Source of the DNA: Eunapius fragilis
Taxonomy: Eukaryota; Porifera; Demospongiae; Spongillida; Spongillidae
DNA: 64,000 nt
Assembly (NCBI GenBank): GCA_963681505.1
Contig: OY811971.1
Location: 22,160,962 to 22,224,961, forward strand
Direction of reading: 5' to 3'
Part shown: piece by piece, positions 23,200 to 35,832 of the stretch
Position numbering within the stretch: position 1 is the stretch's first letter
Layout: every line of letters begins with the position of its first letter
The notes under the pieces: generated by a model
Database searches by the model: none
The model's input: the letters and a program-made list of their open reading frames with translations, nothing else
What the model was told of the DNA's origin: nothing
Translations under genes and position numbers: made by a program

Positions 23200-26099
23200 C
23201 AGGGACGTAGGAATAGGTCCGGCAAGTCCGGCTTTCGCCGGACCACTTTTCCCCAGCACTTTTTTTTTTTTTATCTGCGTCTTTTCGTTTAGTTAACATC
23301 GCAGTTGCGGATTGATTACAACTCCGCTATTCACGTAACAGTGATATAATCTATCTGTCAAAAGCTGTAAATCAATTAGCAGCTGCGAATGCTTGGGTTT
23401 GGGAACAAGGCTACATTTTACTATCCCGTTGTAATAATAACCGGTTATATCATTGGTGCGCAGTGACCAAAATATAAATGCGTTACTAGACAAGTAACTA
23501 TAATTTTGTGAGCGTCATTTAGAAAGCTATCATTTTGCAAGCGATTACCGATTCCTCAGTGATTCCTATCTATTGCGCCGATTCTGACATTACCATTGGC
23601 TCGGACCCGATAATCATATGGCAAATTGTTCTACAAGCTATTCTGAGGGTTCAACTTCTCAAAGAAAAACTTGTGTACATGTATCCAATCGACCTCACCA
23701 GCCGGCATCGGGTTCCCGAAGCGTTCATTTGGCGTTAAAAAGGTAGAACAGCGTAGCTTCAAGCCACAATGGTTTGCGAAGTGGCCTTTTCTACACTACG
23801 ATGAGGCAAAGGACGTAGTATTCTGCCATACATGTATTGAGGCCTGCAAGCTTAAACGTGTTACTGCAAAACAACCAGAGCCAGTGTTTGTAAGTACATG
23901 CATCCAGTACTATTTTGCAAGCACATGTATGCAATATACATGTTGTATAGCATTCAATTAGATTTTTAAACAATAAATGCATGTAATTTTTTTTTACATG
24001 CCATGTTTTGAATTTTGGCCCATTCTTTTTGAAGTACTTGTAACTTTTGTGCTTTTCATCATTATGGCAGGTGATTGTTGGCTTCTCTAATTGGAAAGAT
24101 GCTACAGTATCGTTCAGGAACCATGAATCAAGCTCTTTCCACAAAGAAGCAGTAGTAACTCTTCCTTCTACAACCCAGATGTTGGAGAGCTTTTGTCAAA
24201 GCAACATGCTACAGAAAAACAGAACAATCGGCACTGTTTGTTTGAAATCATACAATGCATTCGGTTTCTGTGTAGACAAGGATTGGCCCTCAGAGGTGAT
24301 GATGATGATCAAGACGGAAATCTTAAGCAACTCATACATATGAAAGCTTACAGTGATACCATGCTCAAAAACTGGCTTGTTAAAAAGGACAATGTTTACA
24401 CCACTCCAGAAATACAAAATGAAATCATCCAAACAATGAGTCTCCAAGTGCTAAGAGAAATCATGGCTGAGCTCCAGTCTTCTCCTTTTCTGACCATTAT
24501 GATAGATGAAACTACTGATTCATCCAACATGGAGCAGGTTACACTTGTCATAAGACATGTCACTGAAGAACTGCAAGTGCATGAGAAGAGTTTTTAGGCT
24601 TATATGCTGTGGATTCCACTGATGCTACAACTTTGGTATCTGTGGTCAAGGATGCGATGGTGCGAATGAATCTTCCAATGTCAAAACTACGTGGACAATG
24701 CTATGATGGGGCAAGTGTGATGATTGGGATAAGGAGTGGCGTTGCCAAACAAATAGCAGACATTGAACCAAGAGCAATTTTCACTCATTGCTACGGTCAT
24801 GCATTAAATCTTGCTGTTGCTGACACAGTAAAACAATCCAAGGTTATGAGAAATGCTTTAGAAACAACATATGAAATCATAAAACTTATAAAATATTCCC
24901 CCAAAAGAGAAGCAATTCTCAAAAAGATTAAAACAAACTTGCTTGATGCTCCAAATGTTGTAATCAGAACACTATGTCCTACCAGATGGACTGTAAGAGC
25001 AGATGCACTTGGTAGTATAATTAGCAACTATGAAGTTTTGCAATTGACATGGGAAGAGTCAGTTGATGTAAGCAATGATACTGAAGTAAAAGCAAGAATT
25101 CATGAGGTATCCGCTCAGATGAAAACCTTCGATTACTTGTATGGAGTCATTTTAGGTGAGATGGTCTTAAAGCACTCAGATAATCTTAGTTGCACTCTGC
25201 AACACAAATCCATGTCTGCTATGGAAGGACATGAAATTTCTGTTATGACTATTGCTATGTTAAAATCACTTCGCAATGATACATCTTTTGATCTTTTGTG
25301 GGATAAGGTTAACCTTATGGCATCCAAACTAAATGTTGATGAACCTCAGCTTCCTAGAATCAGGAAAAAAAACCCAAGAGGTTTGATGATGGTAAGTCTG
25401 ATGGTGATTTTCATGCGGACCCAAAAGCCTTATACAGGCAGGGTTATTATGAAGTAATAGATTTTATCATTGCCGCCATACAAGAACGTTTTGATCAACC
25501 CGGATACAAAAAATACCAGCAATTGGAAGCTCTCTTGATAAAAGCAATGAAGCAAGAGAAGTTGGAAGATGATCTACATGGTATTTTCTCCTTGTATGGT
25601 GATGATTTTAACAATGGTCTACTTGAGGCACAACTTATCACATTTGGATTGCATTTTCAGCAGGTTCTTAAGGAGAAAAATGAGCCATTGAAAAATGATA
25701 TGAGTATCTTTGATGTCAAGGATTACTTCACCTCTCTCTCTCAGGGTCAACAAACTCTGTTGTCTGAAGTGAAAAAAGTACTTCAACTTGCAACAAATGC
25801 AACATCAGAAAGATCGTTCAGTGCTCTTAGGCGGGTTAAAACATATCTCAGGACCAAAATGTCTCAGAAATGGCTTAATCATCTATTAATACTTAATGTT
25901 CACAAAGAAAGAACAGACACACTTGACCTTAAGGATACACTTAATAGCTTTGTGAAGGATTCACAACATCGGGTAGGGTTGTTTTCTTTGTTTTAATTTG
26001 TAAGTTTGCTACAACAGTTCACTATGTAAACAGTTTTGTAATTATTATGAATATAATTAAATTCGCCGGACCACTCATATATTGAGTGCTACGTCCCTG
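23200..26099 (+). mobile_element. hAT transposon with 11-bp perfect terminal repeats
   Basis: CAGGGACGTAG at 23200 and its exact complement CTACGTCCCTG ending at 26099 bound a 2.9-kb element. Inside each end lies a direct copy of TTCGCCGGACCACT. The flanks (TCAAAATG left, AAATGGCG right) are not a clean 8-bp duplication, so the target duplication is decayed or the element was rearranged after insertion. The interior encodes one transposase gene on the plus strand. Confidence 0.85.
23618..25996 (+). pseudogene. hAT transposase (TTF-finger type), frameshifted
   Basis: The N-terminal TTF-type zinc finger reads GFPKRSFGVKKVEQRSFKPQ, WFAKWPFLHYDEAKDVVFC and CIEAC. A GTAAGT-GCAG intron (23890-24069) follows, then VIVGFSNWKDATVSFRNHES. 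The DDE core has FLTIMIDETTDSSNMEQVT and RGQCYDGASVMIGIRSGVA with FTHCYGHALNLAVAD. The C-terminal hAT dimerisation region is ERSFSALRRVKTYLRTKMS then NHLLILNVHKE. The likely start is the ATG at 23618. Frame changes occur near 23690, 24190, 24592 (in a T run) and 25370 (in an A run). With so few changes in homopolymers, either recent decay or base-call errors is possible. Confidence 0.8.
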
Positions 26100-27130
26100 A
26101 AATGGCGGATAACACAAACAACGTCACTTCGCTCCGCCCATAATTTTCGCACAACCTCATCAGTCGGAAGGGCTCCAATTGACACAAATATACACGTGCT
26201 TAGTAGGACAACTCTCTACACGTAGCTAGTTTGACGTTTTTACAAGTTCTTTTTAGAACCTGCGTTCGTTTAAAGCCGAGAAGGTACGACCGACTCCGCA
26301 AAAGGTACACTGTTTTCTGAGGTGGTATCGAATGCTCAAAAACAGCGCACCTATACTCACCTCGATCAGACTGGTAGGGTTTGTAAAAAATCAGGTGGTA
26401 TGTCTTCGTGCCACACTAGAAGCACTGCTTCACCTCGTCTCCAGACCTGTTTTACGTCTTGGTGCCGGATATCGATGTGTGGGAGTCGCCAAACGTTACT
26501 TTCATTTGCTCATCATTACAACCCATTAGCTCGAGAACCTTTAGAATGTGTGCCTGTGATGCCGTTGCCGCCATCCTCAACTACAACCGGTGTTTCAACC
26601 GATGTGTCCGCATCAGGTTCGATTCGAGCAGACCTTGTAGGATTTAACCGATGTAGTGTGAATCAAGCACAACACGAGTCTTTCTCGGTCTACCAAGCAT
26701 ACGGGGTTAGCACAAACAGCATTTAGTACACTTAATTAGTTCCAGCCGGAACACCTGCTGCCGCCCCTTTACAATGTGTACGAGTCTGTGCACCACATGA
26801 AAAAGGAGTACCGTATTTGATTCGATAATCAGGCCGATTTTGAGCATAAAACATTCGTGGTCTCAATTTTGTATCTGTCAAAGCCTAAATGTACAACCAG
26901 ACTTGATTGAACTTACCTCAGAAAAAAGTGTACCGTACAACTCTTGACGACCGAAAAAGGGCAAACTGCTTGACTTAAAATTAATACAGGTTCGTCGCCA
27001 TACAACGTATCACATTAAAATTCACAGTATACATCTCAGAAAGAGTTGGGATATTTGAAAATGTATTTTCCATTGCAAATAGCGAACACCTGTAATGCGC
27101 CGCACGGAAATACGAATACTCGCATGTAGT
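26100..27130. other. No recognised gene
   Basis: One open frame (26322-26726, plus) has no motif known to me. The stretch shows no repeat arms. Confidence 0.35.
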
Positions 27131-27524
27131 CCGATTACACACCTATATTGATGGTATCGGAAGTTTCGCCATTTAGCCGACTATGAACTCATTAAAAATA
27201 CGCGACCCGTCTCTAACAAGACTCCCGATGATCGGATCGTTTAGCTTGTTATAGCAATCGAACTAGAAGTCAAAAACGAGCAGTTTCGTATTTGTTTTAT
27301 GTCATAGAACAAAAGGGTACTGTCCGTCCTCGTACTCAGTCCCTGAACATGGTCTCCTTCTTCATGGCAACGCATAACTTGGGATAGGAACACTTTTAAA
27401 CAATGAAAATTTCACCAATAGCTTCAGAATAGGCTGGAAGAGCCGCTTTCATATAAAATAGCCGACTATACGGTATATGTAAGATGCATGATTAGATAAT
27501 ATATTAGATATCTTAAGATAAAAA

Positions 27525-27670
27525 ATGGTTGTATCAAGCAGACCCAAAATACCGCTGAACCGTCAACGCGAGCGGTATCAAGAAGACCCAGAAAAGAAAC
27601 GGTCCGCTAAAAGGCAACGTTATTGGGAGAGTCCTGAATCTGCTCGCTTGGCGAAGAGAGTGCGGTACGG
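27525..27670 (+). CDS. First exon of an unknown mobile-element protein
   Basis: From the ATG at 27525 it encodes a 49-residue basic peptide, MVVSSRPKIPLNRQRERYQE then DPEKKRSAKRQRYWESPESA, ending at a GTAAGC donor. The minus-strand pseudogene at 2690-3138 encodes the same type of peptide. No following exon could be recognised, so the copy is truncated. Confidence 0.4.
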
Positions 27671-27840
27671 GTAAGCTAATCGTACCCTGCAAAATCAAAC
27701 GTGGCCATCGAAAGAGTAATTCAAAGGTATGTAAATGTAGCTAGTCTACCTACTCTTACTATGACATTGTTAGCTGAACACTACGAATCAATTACGCATC
27801 ATCAATTATGTATCGTGCATGAACAAAGAAAAAATGAATG

Positions 27841-28115
27841 AAACAAGTGAATAAAAAAACCTTCTCTACGAGAAAGTTGGTGGGATATAGGATTTGAAGG
27901 CAATGGTGGTGTAGAAGGCAAGGAAACAAGGGTCTGTAATAGTAAGGGAAAATGTCATAGTCCTATATTTAGCACACGAACATAGTATATGCTATAAACG
28001 AGCTAAATATAGAACTATATGACATTTTACAGACCCTTGCTTTTTACACCACCATTGCCTTCAAATCCTATATCCCACCAACTTCTCGAAGAGAAGGTTT
28101 TTTATTTACTTGTTT
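27841..28115. mobile_element. Foldback (hairpin) MITE, complete copy
   Basis: Both arms are present. AAACAAGTGAATAAAAAAAC then AGAAAGTTGGTGGGATATAG run inward on the left, mirrored by TATATCCCACCAACTTCTCG and TTTATTTACTTGTTT on the right. The loop centres on TATATGCTATAA. Arms of about 125 bp could form one long hairpin. Confidence 0.85.
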
Positions 28116-28770
28116 AAAAACATTTAGTCCTGAAGTACTGTCATTGATAATAATAATAATAATCAGATTACAAAGTACAATAAAAATAAATGCACCCTAA
28201 CATATGCGACCAAAAACAGCCTATAATGAGACTCTGCCTTCATGTACTGCTATGGCCAGATCACAATAACTGCTTGTGGTAAGAAGACCTGCTTCCTCGC
28301 AGGCACATGATAGCACTGCGCAGTATGGCAAAAGACAGACGATATCTCAGCCAGCCCATAATGAGGAAATATGCCTTGTCTAGTTTTTCAGATAGTAGGT
28401 CGGCTAACCGTTTGTAAAATGTGGTGGCTTCTCTCCCATTGTCTGATGCATCCGGTATCTTATTGCAAAACAAACTGGTTGGTATCACTACATGTAAACG
28501 CTATTCCATCATGTACGCTATTGTTTATTCTTACTGTTGATCTTGTCTAAATAAACTTCTTACCGATATTCGTATGTGTTGATGCCTAAATTTCAAACAA
28601 CCATTGTGTGCCCGCTCACCGAAGCATATGTGTGTGTACTGCCTAATGCAATCTGGAAGTGAACTTAAGAATCCCAAAACTACGTTGCATAATCCTGCGA
28701 AATGTTGAATTATCTTAATTTGTTTAACACCCCATGCATTTCAGCCATTACCCTATATTCAATCACCCCC
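28116..28770. other. Gene-free stretch
   Basis: A 75-codon minus-strand frame (28261-28488, with ASDNGREATTFYKRLADLLS) is unassigned. It may be a fragment of a regulatory-protein-like or mobile-element gene, but nothing supports a name. Confidence 0.35.
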
Positions 28771-28773
28771 CTC

Positions 28774-29040
<267 letters not shown>

Positions 29041-29164
29041 CCATCGCTTTATCTCTCCTTGGCATATGCAAGCAGCCATTTTCAAAGAAACCTGCCGAAA
29101 TGACAGACGCCTATAGCTATGTTATGTTGCGTTACACGCAAACGTACTGAAGCACCGACAGCAC

Positions 29165-29219
29165 ACATGCAGTCCTACACGCACACATACACACTCACAC
29201 ATGTACACACACTCACATG

Positions 29220-29281
<62 letters not shown>

Positions 29282-29290
29282 CACACATAT
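29165..29290. repeat. (CA)n microsatellite
   Basis: CA-rich repeat that follows the CT tract closely. Confidence 0.97.
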
Positions 29291-29473
29291 GCAAACAGTT
29301 TGATGGGATATTACTCCATCCCATGCAACCTATTAGAAGCAATGAAGCAACAACGGCTACTAGACGGCTGTAGATGCAGGCGTGCCTTCTTCCTAAAACT
29401 TTGGGGTGTTATCCGCGCACCCAAGACTACGTCAATTGTATATTTTGATTGGGTCCTATATAGTGCCATAGTA

Positions 29474-29882
29474 CAGGGCCGTCGCCGCCGGTCCGGTTGC
29501 ACGGTTTTAACCGGACCACTTTTTCTCCCTGCTGTCTCGGTCTCAGACCCATTTTATTACATCAGTTGATGTTCTTGCACATGTTCATCGTTACGATCTA
29601 CTGTTATATGCATGCGTCAGCAGTATCAGATCCAGGGGGGAGGGGGCACCAAGGGCCCGTGCCCCCCCCCCCCCCCCTTCATTCGTCTAATTATATATTC
29701 ATAGTCGCGCAATATAGCGTTTTAAAATGCATTTTAAACGTGGCTTCTGGGGCTCCGCCCTAGACCCCGATGGGGGAGCTTCCAGGACTCCCCCATACCC
29801 CCTAGCTGGCCGGGGCGGCTCCGCCTACACACCCATCATTATCTACAACCCGACCACTAATTGTATGGCGGCGACGGCCCTG
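29474..29882. mobile_element. 409-bp MITE related in its ends to the 23.2-kb hAT element
   Basis: The ends are a perfect 16-bp inverted repeat (CAGGGCCGTCGCCGCC and its complement). Just inside the left end is AACCGGACCACTTTTT, which resembles CGCCGGACCACTTTT of the hAT element at 23200. There is no coding capacity, but a poly-C run and GC-rich palindromes are present. The flanks show no clear 8-bp duplication. Confidence 0.7.
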
Positions 29883-30485
29883 TAGCACTGTGTTTACATT
29901 ATAATGCGGATTCCGGCCCATTACAACTAACTTAAACCAAAATTTGGCTTCACGTTCTCGACTACATGGTTCAAACCAAACTTGGTTTTTTTTTGTTTTA
30001 AAAGATAATATCATGTCCCGTTGGCTTTTTCTTGAATCACTCCTCAGTTAATTTTAGTTTGACGGATTGAAAAAGAGTTTGCCATGAGTACACGTGTGCT
30101 TTCCATACCCTCCAAATAGTTGCCGCGAAAATGGACCCAACGCATATTCATTCTAGTATACCCTAGATACACCTAGGTCCTCATAACTTCTTCTTACTTC
30201 TTGTAAATTGGTAAATTGGTCTATCCGTCTTGGAGTTGCGAAGGCCTTGAATTTTTTTAATTTATTATGCGTACTCATATTAATTGCGTGCGTCAACTTT
30301 GATGACCTTGTAAATTAACGGAGAATAATAGTGTTTTCCCTGTCCGTATATAAATTCGCGGTGTCAAATAGATGTTTACTACGTTACTGAAGTGTTTCTT
30401 GAGACGCGACCAGAAATATTATCCCAATTTGTTCTTCTTTATGAACATGGCTTCAGTTAGTTTGTTGGAATTCCTTCTTATACCA
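29883..30485. other. Gene-free stretch
   Basis: AT-rich sequence with no recognised feature. Confidence 0.4.
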
Positions 30486-30489
30486 ACAC

Positions 30490-30685
30490 TAAAGGTGCTT
30501 CCGCACTTAAACCGCTTCGAACCGCATTGGATTCACTTCGTTGCAAACCAGATCGAGTCGCGGTTTGGGCATTTCAAAATTATAAAATTAAGATGGCCGC
30601 CTGCGGACATTGAAGGGATCGCCGGATCGGTCTAGATCGATGCGGTTCGGTGCGGTTTGAGATGTCTAGTGCGGAGCGGCTTAAT
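30490..30685. mobile_element. Short inverted-repeat element (CCGCACTTAAACCGC type)
   Basis: CCGCACTTAAACCGCTTCGA then ACCGCAT faces GATGCGGTTCGGTGCGGTTT then GAGATGTCTAGTGCGG about 150 bp away, forming an imperfect terminal inverted repeat. The interior is non-coding. Confidence 0.55.
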
Positions 30686-31224
30686 AAATCAACCAACATA
30701 TTTGCAGCGCATGCACCGTTTGATGGAAAAACCTACCTTTCGATTCGAGTAGATATATTCTTGTACAGTCTTCTGCGATTTATTTGTAATTCTGTCTAGT
30801 TCTAGTGTATATAAAAGGTATGTGAGCACGCGCGCATGCGCATATATACAACTCGCCGGATGTGACGTTTCATAATTGTACTGCCTCCAGTTTGTATTAC
30901 GGTAAATTTGAACCAGTGCTACAACTACTCACATTTGATATAGAGCCCGATGATTCGCTAGCTTATAAAACTAGCTCCCTTTTATTGAAAATGGCTTGAA
31001 AATAGCCTTGAATTCGATGGAATAGCACTTTTTAAATTGGTAGTCTCGTACCCAGACCCAAATTGACGTAGATCATCGTTACGTACATTTAGGTCTGGTT
31101 ACGACTATGCAATAGGCTAGCGAAACTTGCTTTAAAAAAAAAATTAAAGCCTCCACAAAGCGACGCAGCAAAGCTACATCAGTAACTCTGCCTAGAAAAG
31201 CCTTTGCATTGGCTCTACATGGGG

Positions 31225-31325
31225 CTCGGAACAGGGGGATTTTCGCACTTCGGAACAGTGGACTTTCGCACTTCGGAACAGTGCACGTGGACTTTCGCAC
31301 TTCGGAACGGTGGACTTTTGACATG
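31225..31325. repeat. Short tandem array of about 28-bp units
   Basis: Four imperfect copies of a unit containing TTTCGCACTTCGGAACAGTG. The surrounding 30690-32008 has no recognised gene. Confidence 0.8.
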
Positions 31326-32008
31326 TTCATTGTTATTTTAGCTCCCAGATCCAATTGCTAAAGTAAACGCGGGTAGGCGTTGCGGATGGTAAAAGATTAA
31401 GATAGTGACTGGATTGCATAACTGTTGGTGTACTTAGCAAACCCACATTTACTGTTTATACGCTCATGACTATAAGTATTTCATTTCCTTCCCTTTCATT
31501 ACATATGCATGTCGTGTACGTAAATATCAGTTCATCAAATAAGGGATATCAGATACTGCTTTATATTTAGACAGTTTTGCCAACCATGCATGCGTACAGA
31601 GAACACAGATCAATTGCGTTAAGATCTCTGCTCTTTTATTGGCAGATGGACGTTGCGACAAATGTCAGTGGAGTACGATCAGGCTGGCTGCCACTGCGAT
31701 TAATTAAGCTACATGTAATACTGCTTTTTGTATGTGTAGGAACCATATACACACTCTTGCATAGCTCTACATGTGTGCATCAACATTTAGCCATGTACAG
31801 AACAGCATATTGTACGCATGCATGCATCGCATTCAAAAGTGATTATAAGTCACGAGGGCTGTTGCTTATACTTATAATTACCCCCATACCCTTCATATGG
31901 TGTCTCTTCTTACCGCGTAGGAACACGTTGCTGTGCATGTTTAAATTTTCACCTTCATGAACTAAATGTAACCACAGTGTGCGTTTGACTCGAGCTCTGG
32001 CAGAGGTC

Positions 32009-32523
32009 ATGTTGAAGATTGAAGCGCTAGCTAAAGTGTTCACTTATACCTCATAGTTGTCGTAACTTGTGACCGGTTACCACGCGTTATATGATACCTT
32101 TGCCAGCGATGCGCCCGATACCTATAAGGTAAGTCAATAGGAACACACACAACGTGGATTGCGCGAACGATTGAATATCAAATATATTGTCGAGTGACCT
32201 TCACGTGCTATTGCATAATAAGTGTAACCTACTACACTCCTCCCCCCTTGTCGAAACTACCGTTTTTGTTTTTGTTTTTACAGCCTTTTAGGAGGGTGAG
32301 ACGTGCGACTTGACCTTCTGAGGTTACTGCGATTGTCAACTTCCCGTTGTGCTTGTGCCTGAGGAATTGTGGTTGTTGTGTTGGTGTTGAGTTCAGGTTC
32401 AGGTTCAGGTGTATCCTCTTGTTCTGGGTCAGCTGACTGCCTTTTCCTTATGTGGTCTATATTTCGACGCAGAATAAAACCATGGCCAACAAATGGCCAA
32501 CCGGTTTGACAGTGTTGAAGCAC
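32009..32523 (-). mobile_element. Gypsy-type LTR element, 3' fragment (fossil)
   Basis: The minus-strand frame ending at 32278 has the usual pol tail: GHGFILRRNIDHIRKR, then a spacer and RRSSRTSHPPKRL. Downstream lies a purine tract, and then a segment of about 228 bp starting TGTAGTAGG and ending AACA that fits a 3' LTR. Only this 3' end is present; it stops abruptly at about 32523 against the plus-strand Gypsy. The element is broken. Confidence 0.55.
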
Positions 32524-32630
32524 AACTCAGTGTCGCAAAGGAGGAAACAGTACCACAGGACACAAGGAAGGGACGTTTTTCTGGACAGAGACCCACATCA
32601 CAAGGCTGCTATAGGTGTGGTCAGTATGGA

Positions 32631-32713
32631 TGTTCCGTACGGATGCCCAGCAATTGACCGGTTATGCAACCGGACAACCGGATACACAACCGGACAACCG
32701 GATACACAACCGG
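32631..32713. repeat. Left terminal and subterminal repeats of the Ginger element
   Basis: After the terminal repeat come three near-palindromic units such as CCGGTTATGCAACCGG and ACCGGATACACAACCGG. The series resumes at 39068-39090 beyond the inner insertion. They resemble multiple transposase binding sites; this role is inferred. Confidence 0.75.
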
Positions 32714-32954
32714 CACTGTGCAAAAAACCTAGTATACGCTAGCGTATATTTTTGCGTATATTTCGCGTATACCATCAATATACCAAGGGTAGTGTATATT
32801 TCGAATATCCACCTGGTATATTTCAAGAACCTAGGTGACAATTATTCATTGTGCGTATTCTCGAAATATCACGCATACGCACACCGCAATGAATTATGCA
32901 ACGCATTCAAATCTAAATAACTTACATGTATAACTTTGATATGAATAATTTGAA

Positions 32955-33035
32955 CCGCAGTATGCCTGCTATGTGAATTCGAACGTAGAGCATTATGGAC
33001 GTTTACCACTTGAACTATAAGCGTCGGTACGTATG
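32955..33035 (-). repeat. tRNA-like remnant (possible SINE head)
   Basis: On the minus strand, TATAGTTCAAGTGGTAAACG resembles a tRNA D-arm/A box and GTTCGAATTC a B box about 30 bases further on. The anticodon stem does not pair well and the 3' part is too short, so this is not a working tRNA gene. Confidence 0.3.
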
Positions 33036-33489
33036 TACAATATTAATGATGCATGGCATGGCTTAACAGGTGGGTAAGATAAGTGAGGAGGACAGGAATG
33101 GGGGTGTGTATGCCAGGGTTATGTGTTATCGCATGCGTCACTGTTGACCAGTGGGTACTTTAGGCAACACTAGCTAAGTTAACGAATGCGTAATTGTATG
33201 CTGTATACCAGTGGGTCAATGTGTCTACAGGATGGTAGGAAGCATGGGAGGCCATGTTTGACCGGGGTCAATCTTTGTAACCAGGTAGCCCAGCAGGGTG
33301 GTGAATTGGCCGCCCATGCAACCATATATATGCAGCTCATCATTTATATCAGCCATTGTGGTCAAGATCCCCAGTGATCTAGAGTTGCAGAGGTTAGCTG
33401 ATATGGTTCCTGACAAATAGGCCAACAGTATGATCACCACTGAAATAGCAGTGAAATAGCAGTGACACCTTGTGGTCTTGGCACTTGCA

Positions 33490-33725
33490 CTGTGTAAAAA
33501 GGGGTGTTATACTCGCCTGTATAACATTGTTATACAAGTAGTTATACAGCATTTGTTATACACATTGCATATAGTTGTGTATAACTGTGTATAATGGTAG
33601 TATGTACCAATTAAAAAAACCGCAGTGTAAAAAGGGTTGTTATACTCGCCTGTATATCCGCCTGTATATCATTGTTATACAAGTAACTGTTATACACATT
33701 GTGTATAACTGTATACATGTGATGC
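33490..33725 (+). repeat. Two tandem copies of a GTTATAC-rich unit
   Basis: Two adjacent copies begin (G)TGTAAAAAGGGGTGTTATAC and GTGTAAAAAGGGTTGTTATA, each followed by CTCGCCTGTATA and several GTTATAC/GTATAAC words. The first starts CACTGTGTAAAAA, close to the end of the host 6.35-kb element. Confidence 0.6.
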
Positions 33726-34229
33726 TAATTTTATACCGCATCATAGCGAGGGCGTAATTCGTTGTTAATTGAGCTATTGGCCATTAATAATGGGCCATTA
33801 AATTTAAATTTAAAAAGAAAGATGGCTATACGTGTTCCGAAGTGTCAAATAAAGAAATCGCGGAAGGAAAGCGTATATCTGGTTGGTCGGAGTTCTGGCT
33901 AAAATTTATGTATACACATACTTGCTTAGTTTATGAATTACGCACATTTGAATTTGATTCGTCTACCGGTACTTGTATACAGTTTCAGTGATGATATGTG
34001 TGAAGCCAAAAAGCCCCAAGTTGTGTAGACGTCGCGTTGGATGGAGTGACCACTGAAAGGTAAGCCAATGTAGTTTTGTAATATTTCTGGGTTGTACCAT
34101 GTATATAAATAATTTATGGTTGTCATACATACTATTATAATCAAATTTTAAAAGTCACCTTTTGAAATGGGCTGATTGTAACTGTGGCAACCAGCTCAGT
34201 ATGCGCGCCCAGGGTCAGGCTACATGCTG

Positions 34230-34420
34230 CTTATGTGTGTGATTGTGTGTGTGTTGTGTGTGTGTGTGTGTGTATACATGTGTATGTAATAGTAACATGT
34301 ATGATATGTGTGTGCATTTGGTACATGTGTGTGCGTGTGTGTTTGTTGTGTGCATGTATGCGCATACATGTGTATGTGAGCATGTATATGTGTACATGTT
34401 CAACGTGTGTATATTCACTG
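34230..34420. repeat. TG-rich low-complexity tract
   Basis: Imperfect TG/CATGTATG repeats. Cysteine- and valine-rich frames across it are not genes. Confidence 0.8.
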
Positions 34421-34584
34421 ATTCAATGTTCCTGTTACATTGGTCATGATGTAATCTGTGCATCAAGCATGCAGGATCGGTGCTCTGGGTACATTGCATG
34501 TATATGTGTGTTCTGAGTTATTGGTGAGACAAGCGTATGCCGTTTGCAGTCTGATGCACATGAACAATGGCCTCCTTGATAATA

Positions 34585-35832
34585 ATGTGCTCACCTCATG
34601 CTGTCATGTGCTCACCTTATGCTGTCTCATGTGCTCACCTCGTGCTGTCATCAATCCTCATGCTGTCATCATGTGCTAACCTCATGCTGTCATGTGCTCA
34701 CCTCATGCTGTCGTCATGTGCTCACCTCATGCTGTCATGTGCTCATCTCATGCTGTCATGTGCTCACCTCATGCTGTCATAATGTGCTCATCTCATGCTG
34801 TCATGTGCTCTCCTCATGCTGACATCATGTGCTCTCCTCATGCTGTCATCATGTGCTCACCTCATGCTGACATAATGTGCTCACCTCATGCTGTCATGTG
34901 CTCACCTCATGCTGTCATGTGCTCACCTCATGCTGTCATCATGTGCTAACCTCATGCTGACATCATGTGCTCATCTCATGCTGTCATGTGCTCACCTCAT
35001 GCTGTCATAATGTGCTCACCTCATGCTGTCATGTGCTCACCTCATGCTGACATCATGTGCTCACCTCATGCTGTCATGTGCTCACCTCATGCTGACATGA
35101 TGTGCTCACCTCATGCTGTCATGTGCTCACCTCATGCTGACTCATGTGCTCACCTCATGCTGTCATCATGTGCTAACCTCATGCTGTCATGTGCTCACCT
35201 CATGTTGTCATCATGTGCTCATCTCATGCTGTCATCATGTGCTAACCTCATGCTGTCATGTGCTCACCTCATACTGTCATTATGTGCTAACCTCATGCTG
35301 TCATGTGCTCACCTCATACTGTCATCATGTGCTAACCTCATGCTGTCATCATGTGCTAACCTCATGCTGCCATCATGTGCTCACCTCATGCTGACATGTG
35401 CTACCCTCATGTTGTCATCATGTGCTAACCTCATGCTGTCATGTGCTCACCTCATACTGTCATCATGTGCTAACCTCATGCTGTCATCATGTGCTAACCT
35501 CATGCTGTCATCATGTGCTCACCTCATGCTGTCATGTGCTCACCTCATGCTGTCATCATGTGCTCACCTCATGTTGTTATCATGTGCTCACCTCATGCTG
35601 ACATGTGCTACCCTCATGCTGTCATCATGTGCTAACCTCATGCTGTCATGTGCTCACCTCATACTGTCATCATGTGCTAACCTCATGCTGTCATCATGTG
35701 CTCACCTCATACTGTCATCATGTGCTCACCTCATGTTGTTATCATGTGCTAACCTCATGCTGTCATGTGCTCACCTCATACTGTCATGTGCTCACCTCAT
35801 ACTGTCATGTGTTCACCTCATACTGTCATCAG
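34585..35832 (+). repeat. 1.25-kb minisatellite of 21- and 24-bp units
   Basis: More than 50 copies of CTCATGCTGTCATGTGCTCAC-like units. Short (21 bp) and long (24 bp, with an extra ATC) forms alternate irregularly. Both lengths are multiples of three, so long reading frames appear on the plus strand in more than one register. They have no biased coding signature. Confidence 0.95.

Larger units (their letters stand above)
27130..28115 (+). repeat. Composite interspersed repeat, plus copy
   Basis: It carries in order a block matching 3600-3790, the GATAGGAACACTTTTAA block, the basic-repeat exon and a complete foldback at the right end, all in inverted order and orientation relative to 2396-3790. 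Confidence 0.55.
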
